This document shows, in pieces, positions 30,017 to 40,152 of a stretch of DNA of 64,000 nt. The first letter of the stretch is position 1, and each line of letters starts with the position of its first letter. A program made the translations under genes and the position numbers. A model generated the notes under the pieces. It was given only the letters and a program-made list of their open reading frames with translations, was not told where the DNA came from and did no database searches. The stretch covers positions 62,001-126,000 of the forward strand of contig JACVTC010000188.1 in NCBI GenBank assembly GCA_016946835.1. Direction: 5' to 3'. This stretch comes from Neocallimastix lanati (nom. inval.) (Eukaryota; Neocallimastigomycota; Neocallimastigomycetes; Neocallimastigales; Neocallimastigaceae).

Positions 30017-31443
30017 AAAGCTTCACGAACCGATGGTCTAACTTGTTGTACGAGTAGTAGTCTTTTGGTTTCATCTGTTAGCTGAAGTATTCTACTTAAC
30101 CTATTGAATTCTGATAGGTATTCATAGGCTTTACCCCAATCGTGCCTAAGTTTAAGCATTGCTGTTTTAACTTCTTCCAACGTTCTTTCGCTTTTAAATT
30201 CCTTCAGCAATCTCTCCATCAACCTTTGAGGTTGTGGGTCATCTCGTTGTTTGAATACTTCGTCCATTTGGTACCACTTCTTAGCAGTTCTTTGTAAGTG
30301 GTCCTCAATAAAGTACAACATAGCCGTGGGCTCGCTTTGGTAATACTTCTGGTGTCTGCCAAAGTACCTTTTTAACCTGTCAATAAATGATTCTACATCT
30401 CCAGTTTCACCATGGAACATTGGGATGTCTCGTTCGTACTCCACAGGGTACGCGTCGGTCATAACCACATCTTCCATCGCACTTCTGGTCATTATAGGCG
30501 GCGTGAAGTGGTGATAACTACCGTATCTTGCTTCTTTAGTATCTATGTGTAGTGGGAAAGGTTTGCTCGTCGATGCCTGCTCCTTATTCTGAGCATCCAA
30601 AGCCAGCTTACCCAGTCGTTCGATCTCCTGTTGCTGTACCTGGTTAATGGCCATTAGCTTCTCGATTTTTTCTTCGAGCTCATTCAAGTGTACCTTATCC
30701 CTTTCTTGGTTCGCATCCAAGAATTCCTCAATCTTGAACAATTTTTGACCTTTATCCTCTAGGTCTTGTTGTATTTGTTTTCCTTTTATCTGGTCCGCAT
30801 CCAGATAGGTTTCAATCTTTTTGATTTCAGTTTTAACAGCGGCCTCTTTATCTTTACTTTCAGCAAGTTGCTGACTTAGATACGCTTGTACCTTTTGAAG
30901 CTCTAGCACACTAGCTTGGCTACTAGACTCCTCTTCTTCCACACGCCTCTCAACCTCTCCAAATCGTTGGTCCACAGCGGGGATAAAGTTGCTTAGTTCG
31001 GCTTCAATTTTAGCGAATTTCATTTCACTTTGGTTTTGCATCTGTTCTATCATTGCAGCCGTCTGTTGCTGAGTGCTTATTATCATGTTCTTAAAGTCCT
31101 CCATCTGCTTACTCAGCAAAGCAGCAAAGTCCATCGCTCCAGCATTAACATTTTTGCTTGAACTTTCTCCTTGGTTAGTTCCTGGCCTACTGGCTTCAGG
31201 TTTACTAGCCTCGGGTTGACTCTTCTCAGGCGCCGCAGCTGGTTTAGGTTTAGAAGCAGCTGGTTTCTCAGGAGTACTAGTCATTTTCTTGTCTCCTGTA
31301 TTTTGGCGTCGAGATGGAGGTGCTTCTACAGGCGTAGGACTACTCTCTGCAGTCACGCTGCCCACCGAACTCTTCAGAGAACCACTCCTTGTGGTTTTTC
31401 TTGTGTTTTCAGGCGCCTTATTACTCTTATTCTTTTTATCCAT
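29986..31443 (-). CDS. RE5 Gag, N-terminal and capsid part
   Basis: This 485-residue frame starts at the ATG at 31443. A Ser/Thr/Pro/Lys-rich head (residues 1-100) is followed by about 190 residues with strong coiled-coil character (repeated E-T-Y-L-D-A-D-Q / E-E-F-L-D-A-N-Q units). A retrotransposon Gag domain then appears (MFHGETGDVESFIDRLKRYF, KKWYQM, WGKAYEYLSEFNRL). The frame ends early inside the capsid because of an apparent 1-nt loss near 30015. Codon choice is more GC-rich than in surrounding elements. Confidence 0.88.
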   Translation of the reverse strand: MDKKNKSNKAPENTRKTTRSGSLKSSVGSVTAESSPTPVEAPPSRRQNTGDKKMTSTPEKPAASKPKPAAAPEKSQPEASKPEASRPGTNQGESSSKNVNAGAMDFAALLSKQMEDFKNMIISTQQQTAAMIEQMQNQSEMKFAKIEAELSNFIPAVDQRFGEVERRVEEEESSSQASVLELQKVQAYLSQQLAESKDKEAAVKTEIKKIETYLDADQIKGKQIQQDLEDKGQKLFKIEEFLDANQERDKVHLNELEEKIEKLMAINQVQQQEIERLGKLALDAQNKEQASTSKPFPLHIDTKEARYGSYHHFTPPIMTRSAMEDVVMTDAYPVEYERDIPMFHGETGDVESFIDRLKRYFGRHQKYYQSEPTAMLYFIEDHLQRTAKKWYQMDEVFKQRDDPQPQRLMERLLKEFKSERTLEEVKTAMLKLRHDWGKAYEYLSEFNRLSRILQLTDETKRLLLVQQVRPSVREAFMIYLQKSKP

Positions 31444-32208
31444 TTACTTTTCTTAATAATTTATCTAGTAATTATAAATATATCCACTCACTTTTAGTTT
31501 ATTTAAAAGATTATAATTTATTCACTTACTTAAATTTATTTAGTTGATATAATCGTCCACTTAATTTTTTTTTTTTTTTTTTTTTTTTAAATAATAATAT
31601 AAAATAAATAAAAATAAAAAATAAAAAAATAAATTTTTTTTTTAAAAATTAAATGTATAATAATTAATAATTTAAATAAATAATTATTTTAAAAATTTTT
31701 CTTTCGCTTCCCGAGTCACTACAAATATAAATTTGTATAAAAAATGACTACCTATTAAGCAAAAGCGAATTTTATTTGGTAAAGTACAAAATTTTTATTA
31801 ATTAAAAATCGGTATTACCAAAAATTTAAAATTTTTAAATTAAATAATGATTTATAATTAAATTATTAATAAATTAAATTTCGGATATACGAAATTTTAA
31901 AAAAATTTAAATTTTTAGATTTTTGATCAAAATTTTATTTTGAAGCCGAAAAATTTTTTTTTTTTTTTTTTTTTTGATTAAAATTTTTGTGGCTTCTTCC
32001 GCTACGTATTGTGGCGTAAATTTTGTATCAAAAATTTTCTAAGTTAAACAATTAAAAAGTAAACAAAGAAAATAAGTAAACTATGATTTATTGTTTAAAT
32101 ATTAATTTTTATTTTATAAAACTAACTATTCTATCTTATTAAATTATTACTTAGCGTTTAAATTTTTATTTAATTATTATCGGCTATTTAGTTATAAAGC
32201 GTTACTAT
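31444..32208 (-). other. RE5 leader with candidate self-primer site
   Basis: An AT-rich leader with two T runs (about 31567-31588 and 31950-31975) and no coding region. At the LTR boundary the plus-strand sequence AGCGTTACTATT (32198-32209) is exactly complementary to AATAGTAACGCT at 32479-32490 inside the LTR. On the coding strand that segment lies about 37 nt after TATAAAT. No tRNA-type site is visible. Confidence 0.65.
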
Positions 32209-32765
32209 TGTAAAAGGTAAGTTTATTATTAACTAAAATAACGAATAATAATTAAATCTAAAGGCTAAGATAACTTAACACCTCTCTATTCGAGTTGTTA
32301 ATAATAAACACTAAATTAATTAATTCTATAATTATTATTTCTTTTTACACTAGAGTATAGCGCAGCACTTTATAACTCTATTTGTTATCAGTTACTGGGC
32401 TTACACTGAGTAATATTTTTTATTTAATAATTATATTTTTATTTATCAATATTAATATTTATAATAACAATTTACGTTAATAGTAACGCTAGTGCGTTAC
32501 AGTTACAAGTTCAATTATTATTTATACATGTCAATAATATTATGATTGGTAAATAATTTAATTTAACTTAGTTTACTAATCACTAAATAAAATATATTTA
32601 AATAAATATTTAACTATATAATTATTTATAAAATAATAAAATTTAATGTACGAAAGTAACAAAAGATTTTATTTGATTAGCCGAAATTGCTAGCTGTTTA
32701 GAGATACGTTACGTAACCAAAGAACTATCATTGGATAGGCTTGAAGTTACCATGTATCTGTTACA
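32209..32765 (-). repeat. RE5 5' LTR (LTR-C)
   Basis: 557 bp, TGTAA/TTACA ends, followed by the TSD GAAAA (32766-32770). At the variable sites I compared it agrees with LTR-A, not with its own partner LTR-B. Confidence 0.95.
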
Positions 32766-33748
32766 GAAAATCTTGTGTAAGAATTTATAATTATTTGTTA
32801 GCAAATAATTATATTTTCTTAGTTAAGTTATTATAACTATAACTTTATTTAATTACATATAATATTTATTAAATTATTTAATTTAATTTTAAATATTCAT
32901 TAATTTAACAAAATTTATTTAATTAATTTTAAATAATATATTTACAATATGCTAAATTCTCTACTGTAACTAATGTATTTTGTATTGTATTTTATTCTGT
33001 ATTTTATAATGTATTCTGTATTTTATAATGTATTCTGTATTTTATAATGTATTCTGTATTTTATAATGTATTCTGTATTTTATTAACTATTTAATTTTAT
33101 ATTTGTAATATAAGGATAAATTATATGATCGAAATATCTTTTATTATTTTATTCTTTTATTTTCGATCATTAGATTGGAAAATCGGTTAATTAAGATTTT
33201 TTCCAATTACTTTTTAGAAGTAATCGGTTTTACTTAATTAATGCGATGATCGATATGGATAGAATATCGATCGAAAACTTATCTAGGTTTTTCTATCTAA
33301 TCTTTTCCTAGATAAGAGATTTGTTAAGATTAGAAAACCCTTTCTTATTTAACCTTATTTTCATAAAAAAATATAAATAAGGCTCTTGAGTTCTCTTTGA
33401 GAAATCAAGAGTTATTATTATAAAAAACATAGTTATAATAGTAACAATTTTATATTTTTAACTTTAATAAATTAATAAAAATATTTTATTCAAAAACATA
33501 TTTTTAAAATCAATTTATACAAACAATTCTTTTCTTACTTTTTGTGTTATTATTATAATTAATTTTATAATAAACTCTACTCTAAAGGTAAAAAAAAAAA
33601 ATTTATTTTATTTTATTTTCTCAACTTAATGAATTAGTCGTTAAGTTGTAGTTAATAATTCTATTTTGAGTTAGTTCTTAATAGAATTATTACATCTTGT
33701 TACGGAACTAGCCAAAATACAATAAACTAATGATTTAAATTATACAAT
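32766..33748. other. Non-coding stretch between RE5 and RE6, possible solo LTR or TIR element
   Basis: No supported ORF. After RE5 is removed, this is the sequence originally upstream of the tRNA gene. The segment 32974-33721 begins TGTATTTTG and ends CAAAATACA, a 9-bp perfect inverted repeat, and has a TATA-like box near 33370, so it could be an LTR. AACTAATG also occurs as a direct repeat at 32968-32975 and 33725-33732. Several strong hairpins lie inside, for example TTATCTAGG (33279-33287) with CCTAGATAA (33307-33315). Its identity is unresolved. Confidence 0.4.
33001..33083. repeat. 19-bp tandem repeat
   Basis: Just over four copies of ATTTTATAATGTATTCTGT, preceded by a partial unit. Confidence 0.9.
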
Positions 33749-33844
33749 TGTTAAAATTACAACTGAATTAAATTTCAATTTCAATTAATTTCAATTAAAA
33801 TTATTAAAAACAAAATAATTAATAAAAATTTATAATTCATTAAT
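33749..33844 (+). repeat. RE6 left LTR remnant
   Basis: Matches the first 95 bp of the LTR at 37761 (TGTTAAAATTAC against TGTTGAAATTAC). It joins the gag fragment at a short stretch of shared sequence (ATTAATT), suggesting a microhomology junction. Confidence 0.8.
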
Positions 33845-34426
33845 TTTCCCAAATGTGTGAGAAATTTTTGCGAGTTGGATCATGGCTAATTTTTTACTGG
33901 CAACATTATTAAAAGCTTTCCTTAATTCTTTAATCAATTCTTCTAATGTTGCTGGACTTCTATCTTTATATTTGGCATAATACCAATTACGAGCACCATC
34001 TCTTAAGCGTGACTTAACATAATTAATTTTTACATTCATAGTAGATTCACAGTTAGGATAAGTCTTAATAGTATCTTCACAGAGCTGACAAAAGAGATCG
34101 GTTTCCTTAGTATCCCCAGTGAAAAATCCAGGTTCTGGGACTTCTTGAAGTGTATTGGGAATAGTATTCCTCATTATTACATCATTGTCTGCCTCTCTTC
34201 TTGTTGATATAGAAGCGTTATCATCTTGATTTTGAGAAGCATTAACATTAGGAATAAAATCGAATTTCTGATTTAAAATGCTGGTAATAGAAGAAAGTTG
34301 TTTTATGATATTCTTGTTATCCCTATTTAAAGTAAAAAGTTTCTTTTGAAGATCTTCATTATATTTATTAAAATCTTCTCTTGATAAGAATGTAACTTCT
34401 GCATCTTTTGCCAGTATTATAAAGGG
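33838..34426 (-). pseudogene. RE6 Gag fragment (inverted)
   Basis: About 200 residues resembling RE4 Gag residues 40-240 (FNKYNEDLQKK, RREADNDVIM, TDLFCQLCEDT, SRLRDGARNWY). It is cut at the start of the G-K-I-N block by the LTR remnant. Relative to RE4 the N-terminus has a short deletion with a frame change after about seven residues, so the ATG near 34428 is out of frame with the rest. It is non-functional. Confidence 0.82.
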
Positions 34427-34454
34427 ACATATCAAGGTGATTCTCTTTTCTAAG

Positions 34455-34464
34455 GTAAGGTTAT
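34455..34464 (-). promoter_or_regulatory. RE6 candidate self-primer binding site
   Basis: The plus-strand GTAAGGTTAT next to the inverted LTR is exactly complementary to ATAACCTTAC at 34677-34686 inside that LTR. On the coding strand the donor begins about 38 nt after TATAAAAAG. Position and sequence agree with RE4. Confidence 0.65.
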
Positions 34465-35316
34465 TGTTAAAAAGTAAACGGGTTGAATTTAACGAGGAAT
34501 CAGGTTGATATATCTATATAATATAACTATATAGATATAAGTAAATTACTAAAATAAAAGAGTTATAAAGTTAAATTTGTTAATTTAACACTTAATTAAA
34601 ACTAATAATTGGTTTGATATGATAAAAATTTTTATTTATTAATATAAATATATAGTTATATTATAATAGGTTAACTATAACCTTACAAAGAACAAAAAGA
34701 TAAATTTGAATTTTCTTTTTATACTTTGTAGGTTTGAGAATATTGATAATAATAATATAAAGTTGATAATAATAATATTTAGTATAAGAATATGTTTAAT
34801 ATAAATAAATTATATTTTTTAATCTAATATATTAGCTAATATATATAATATAATATTAAATTTAAATATTTAATATAGTAATTAATAATTAATAATTAAT
34901 TAAATCAATATAACATAAATTAATACATAAACATTAATTTATGAATCAAGGATGACATGACCAAATGATTCATGTTAATAAATATTTTATTTATTAATAA
35001 TATTTAAGTTTAATATGATATCATTAGAATCAGTAGGCCTAAGCTGGTCCTAAGATGATCAAATAACTTATAATATTATAAAAAAAATAAAATTTAAAGA
35101 ATAATTAATGAATTATAAATTTTTATTAATTATTTTGTTTTTAATAATTTTAATTGAAATTAATTGAAATTGAAATTTAATTCAGTTGTAATTTCAACAT
35201 TAATAATTTTAATTGAAATTAATTGAAATTGAAATTTAATTCAGTGTAATTTCAACATTAATAATTTTAATTGAAATTAATTGAAATTAAAATTTAATTC
35301 AGTTGTAATTTCAACA
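34465..35316 (-). repeat. RE6 inverted LTR with triplicated terminus
   Basis: An RE6-family LTR in minus orientation, complete at both ends. It is 852 bp rather than 735 because its outer terminus occurs three times. The terminal CA abuts pol coding sequence directly at 35317. Confidence 0.88.
35142..35316. repeat. Three tandem copies of an LTR end
   Basis: Three copies of about 58-59 bp, each ending GTAATTTCAACA (ends at 35199, 35257 and 35316). Each copy is the terminal segment of the LTR. Confidence 0.9.
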
Positions 35317-35317
35317 T

Positions 35318-37213
35318 GTTTTATCACAAAAGGATGATAATAATAAATTACATCCAGTTGCATATTTCTCAAGAAGCTTACAAGGTGCAGAAATTAATTA
35401 TACTATTACAGACAAGGAGTTGTTAGCTATTAGAGAAGCCTTTTGGGCATGGAGACATTTATTACTTGGTGCGAAATACAAAGTAACTGTTTATACTGAT
35501 CATAGGAACTTATTATATACCCTTGGTGGGAAAATTGGTAATCAAAGGCAACATAGATGGCATATGTTCTTCCAAGAATATAATTTTGAATTAATTTATA
35601 GACAAGGTTCCAATAATGGAAAACCTGATTCTCTTTCAAGAAGACCAGATTATATAAAAAATAATGAAGAAACTAATACCGAAAATATTCTTGACATAAA
35701 AAATGTAAAGGAAGTTCCATGTTTTATTGGTGTTGTTAGCGATCTTTTAGAAAGAATTATAGAAGCTACAAAAACAGATGCCACAGCTGATGATATTAGA
35801 CTCTATTTTAGCCCACAGAATATTAAAAATGATATGTCCTATAAACCCTTTAGGAAAATGAATAAGTTCAAAATAAAGGATAATATTATATTATATAATA
35901 ATTTAATTTATATTCCTGAAATTTTAAGATTAGAAATCTTAACTAAATATCATGAAAAGCCTTCCGCTGGTCATCTTGGAATTAAAAGAACTCTTGAATT
36001 AATTACAAGAAACTTTTGGTGGCCAAAAATGCAAGATGATGTTACAAAATTTGTCAATTCCTGTGAATGTTGTGCAAGAAACAAAATTAATAGACATAGG
36101 AAATATGGCTTTCTACAACCGTTGGAAACACCTGATAGACCTTGGAAATCTATAGAAGTTGACTTTTTATGTGGCCTCCCGGATTCAAAGGGATATACGG
36201 TAATAATGGTTGTAGTGGATCGTTTCTCTAAAATGATTCACTTAATACCTTTCAAACAAATTCCTGATGCAAAACAAACTGCCAAAGCATTTATGAATAA
36301 TGTTTATAAATTACATGGCCTTCCTTATGATATGTATACAGATAGAGGTCCTCAGTTTACAAGTGCACTTTGGAAGGAATTCATGAAATTACTTAATATT
36401 AAATCCAAATTAGCTACAACAGATCATCATGAGACTGTTGGTCAAGTTGAGAGATGCAACTCCTTTATTGAACAGTATTTAAGAGCTTATTCAAGATCTT
36501 ATTATCACGACGATTGGATTAATTGGATCTATCTTGCAGAGTTCGCTTATAATAATTCAGTCAATGAATCTACAAAAGAAACACCTTTCTTTATTAACTA
36601 TGGATTTTATCCATCTATGGACGAATATTTCTTACTACCCCAAGTTGATACTAATAGTAAATTTATTAAAAATGTAAGTACAAGTTTTAATCATATTAAA
36701 GATGTCATATTAAGATCTAAAGAATTATATAAAAATTATGCGGATAAGAAAAGGATGCCACCTCCTGTAATAAAAGAAGGTGACTTGGTTTGGATTCAAG
36801 CACCTCCTTCCTTAAATATTGAAGATTGTTCTAAACTCGCTCCTTGCAAATATGGACCTTACAAGGTAATCGATGTTTTAGAGAATAATAATTATAAAAT
36901 TGATCTTAAAAAGTCACCTTTTCCAAAACATCATCCAATCTTTCATATCTCTGAATTGGAACCTTATGTCCCAACTCCGCAAAAGTTTTTAAATAGAAGT
37001 TCGCACAATGAATCCATTAATGATATTATTGAAATTTCTGGATTTAGGACAAACTACAAGAAAAACTGCTACGAATATAGAGTTAGATACAAATATAAAA
37101 GTTCAAGTAATTGGGTGCCTTCTTATGAAGTTGAAAATAATCCAAGGAATCAAAGAATATATCAAGAATATTTAAAGAATAATAGAAAATTCACTTCTCT
37201 TTCTTATAATTAA
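35318..37213 (+). pseudogene. RE6 Pol, 3' half: RNase H and integrase
   Basis: The frame is open from the LTR junction; there is no true start, and protease and RT are missing. RNase H begins at VLSQKD and shows TDKELLAI and TDHRNL. Integrase shows the HHCC finger (HLGIKR to CECCA), EVDFLCG, TDRGPQFT and TVGQVERCN, so all three catalytic residues are present. The tail has HPIFHISELEP and a chromodomain-like segment (YEYRVRYKYKSSSNWVPSYEV). It provides the intact reference for the damaged RE4 pol end. Without RT or Gag this copy cannot transpose alone. Confidence 0.9.
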
Positions 37214-37636
37214 AAAAAAAAAAAAAAAAATTATTATACTTAAGCTATAAATAGTATATTAAATAATAATATTTCAAAATTAAATTAGTTAATTTAAAAT
37301 TTTACATTTCAAAATTTCAAAAATTTTTAAAAAATCGAAATTTAATAATACTTTATTTATTTTTACATTATTATATTCATTAAATTATAAATTTTCACTA
37401 TATTTAAAAATTTTCAATTTAATGCATAAAATTAAGATGAAATTTCAATTTCAATTTCAAAATTTCAATTTTACATTTTTTCAACGAAATTTTTAATAAA
37501 ATTCACACCATTATATTTCTCGATATTTAATTTTATAACAAAATTTTAATTTCAGTAAATTTTGACAATTTCGAAATTTCCATGAAATGGCCACTTGTAA
37601 TGTGTTCTTTAAAGGACTCATGTGACCTTTTTACTT

Positions 37637-37673
<37 letters not shown>

Positions 37674-37760
37674 TTAAAATATACAATTTTATAAATATAA
37701 TAATTTCTTTATGTAACGTTACATAAAATCGTCTGGAATCCGATTTTTGTGGAAGGGCGT
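37214..37760 (+). other. RE6 3' non-coding region and polypurine tract
   Basis: AT-rich with A runs after the stop and at about 37638-37669, and repeated AAATTTCAAT motifs as in RE4. The tract GTGGAAGGGCG (37749-37759) abuts the LTR. No gene is seen. Confidence 0.75.
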
Positions 37761-38495
37761 TGTTGAAATTACAACTGAATTAAATTTCAATTTCAATTAA
37801 TTTCAATTAAAATTATTAAAAACAAAATAATTAATAAAAATTTATAATTCATTAATTATTCTTTAAATTTTATTTATTTTATAATATTATAAGTTATTTG
37901 ATCATCTTAGGACCAGCTTAGGCCTACTGATTCTAATGATATCATATTAAACTTAAATATTATTAATAAATAAAATATTTATTAACATGAATCATTTGGT
38001 CATGTCATCCTTGATTCATAAATTAATGTTTATGTATTAATTTATGTTATATTGATTTAATTAATTATTAATTATTAATTACTATATTAAATATTTAAAT
38101 TTAATATTATATTATATATATTAGCTAATATATTAGATTAAAAAATATAATTTATTTATATTAAACATATTCTTATACTAAATATTATTATTATCAACTT
38201 TATATTATTATTATCAATATTCTCAAACCTACAAAGTATAAAAAGAAAATTCAAATTTATCTTTTTGTTCTTTGTAAGGTTATAGTTAACCTATTATAAT
38301 ATAACTATATATTTTTATTAATAAATAAAAATTTTTATCATATCAAACCAATTATTAGTTTTAATTAAGTGTTAAATTAACAAATTTAACTTTATAACTC
38401 TTTTATTTTAGTAATTTACTTATATCTATATAGTTATATTATATAGATATATCAACCTGATTCCTCGTTAAATTCAACCTGTTTACTTTTTAACA
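37761..38495 (+). repeat. RE6 3' LTR
   Basis: 735 bp, TGTTG start and TTAACA end, followed by the TSD ACAAT. The same LTR occurs as a solo copy at 50365-51099. Confidence 0.94.
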
Positions 38496-39139
38496 ACAAT
38501 TCGAAATTATAATTAAATTTAATAACTTTATATGTTAATTAATTTAAACTATTTTTATAATTTCATAATTTTATTTTTAATTTAAAATAATTATATAAAT
38601 TATCAAATTAAATTGATTAATAACTAATTATTAAATAATTATTATTTTATTAAATTGATTAATGACTAATTATTAAATAATTATTATTTTATTAAATTGA
38701 TTAATGACTAATTATTAAATAATTATTATTTTATATTAATTAAATTGATTTATTATTATATTTAATTATTATTTATATTAAAATGTTTTAAGAATTATAT
38801 TATCGAAAATATTATCAATAATTTTATTGTTAAATTTATTAATTTTATCATTATTAATATTTTGTCATTAAAAATAATATTAATTATATTAATATTAATA
38901 TTTTTATTATTAAAATAACTTTTAAAAAATATTATTAAAATCACATGTAATAATTAATTCTAATAAGAATTAAAATAATTATAAAATTCATGTAGTAAAA
39001 AAAAAAATATAAAAGAAAAAGAAAATACTTAATAAAAAATTTAAAAGTTAATAAAAGATAAAAAAAAGAAAATCTAATTATTAAGAATATATTATTTTTG
39101 AAAATAAAAATTTAAATTATTCGAAATCCTGCAACAATC
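38496..39139. other. Non-coding AT-rich spacer between RE6 and RE7
   Basis: No coding region is seen. The one notable structure is three copies of a 42-bp tandem repeat at 38607-38732 (unit begins ATTAAATTGATTAATGACTA). Confidence 0.7.
38607..38732. repeat. 42-bp tandem repeat, three copies
   Basis: Copies at 38607-38648, 38649-38690 and 38691-38732, with a single A/G difference in the first. Confidence 0.9.
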
Positions 39140-39672
39140 TGATACGAGATATTTAATAAGAATGTAAAGTGATATAATTATTATTTTAAATATTATTGTA
39201 AATAATTTTATTATTAATATTTTCTAAATAAGTTAAAATTAATATTTAATAAGATATAATATTATAAAATTATTTTATTATTTTATTATTAATATAAGTT
39301 TATTATAAAAATATATATAATATAATTAATTATGTAAAAGTACAAATTTTGAATAATAATAATATAGAGAATAATAAGATAAAAATTAGGAAGTTTTAAT
39401 TAAAAAAAAAAATGTTGTGTTTTTATTTTTATTGAAATGTATTAATTGAGAATGAATAATAGTGAATAATTATTTTAATAAATAAATATAATAAAGTGAA
39501 TAATTTTAATAAATAAACATAATAAAATGAACATTATATTCTAAAATAATAATTTGAGTGTATTATATAAATATATAATAATTATTATACTATTTCATAA
39601 ATACGATATTTCTTGATTAATTCCCTCTTGCTTTTCCCATATTTTATGATACTTTTTAAATTAATTGTATCA
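39140..39672 (+). repeat. RE7 5' LTR
   Basis: TGATAC/GTATCA ends as in RE3. Apart from an A run near 39404 I saw no difference from the 3' LTR. Confidence 0.95.
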
Positions 39673-39680
39673 ACCATTTT

Positions 39681-39698
39681 TGGTGGAGAATCCGGGCG
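39681..39698 (+). promoter_or_regulatory. RE7 tRNA primer binding site
   Basis: TGGTGGAGAATCCGGGC, identical to RE3, 8 nt after the LTR. The tRNA is not identified. Confidence 0.75.
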
Positions 39699-40092
39699 AA
39701 GCAAGCAGGAAAATATCGTGAAAATATAGTATAAAAATTAAATAAATAATAATTATAAAAAAAAATTTATAAAAAAAAAATATAAAAAAAAAAAAATTTT
39801 ATAAAAAAAAAAAAAAAAAAAAAAATTTATAATAAATTGTGGTTATTTTATAAATATTTTAAAAAATATAAATTCATTTATAAAAATATATTAATACTGA
39901 GAGAGTACTGGATTTGTTTTAAAGAGAATAAAGGGTGAATAGAATCGAAAATTGAGTAAGTCAAGAGAGTAGATATAATTCACAGTCTTGAAAATTTAAA
40001 ACAAATAGCCAAGAAAATCAGAGAATTATATATTTATAATAAAAATAAATAATAATATATAATATACATTATAAAAAAAAAAAATAATAAAT

Positions 40093-40151
<59 letters not shown>
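39699..40151 (+). other. RE7 leader with (AAT)n
   Basis: An A-rich untranslated leader with A runs near 39800-39825 and about 17 AAT units (40099-40150) ending at the gag ATG. No gene is seen. Confidence 0.75.

Positions 40152-40152
<1 letters not shown>

Larger units (their letters stand above)
18120..32765 (-). mobile_element. RE5: gypsy element with chromodomain-like end, interrupted by RE4
   Basis: LTRs of 557 bp lie at 18120-18173 plus 25245-25752 (split by RE4) and at 32209-32765. The whole is flanked by GAAAA (18115-18119 and 32766-32770). The coding part (25777-31443) uses many more G and C bases than its neighbours. Three small lesions break an ancestrally single Gag-Pol frame. Confidence 0.92.
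33749..38495 (+). mobile_element. RE6: rearranged gypsy element, RE4 relative, with inverted LTR-gag block
   Basis: The outer ends are in normal order: an LTR start at 33749 (plus) and an LTR end at 38495 (plus), flanked by ACAAT (33744-33748 and 38496-38500). Inside, only the first 95 bp or so of the left LTR remain. Then come a gag fragment and a full LTR in minus orientation, followed by the 3' half of pol and the 3' LTR in plus orientation. Confidence 0.85.

Noticed and set aside
32766-33748. Host promoter or gene upstream of the tRNA
   Set aside because: No coding frame of note; LTR-like ends make a mobile-element origin more likely, although it remains unresolved.
35420-37213. Independent gene starting at 35420
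   Set aside because: That start is a TTG inside the conserved RNase H sequence; homology continues upstream to the LTR junction at 35317.
39135-39139. TSD for RE7
   Set aside because: Left flank CAATC and right flank ACCAT do not match in any register I tried.
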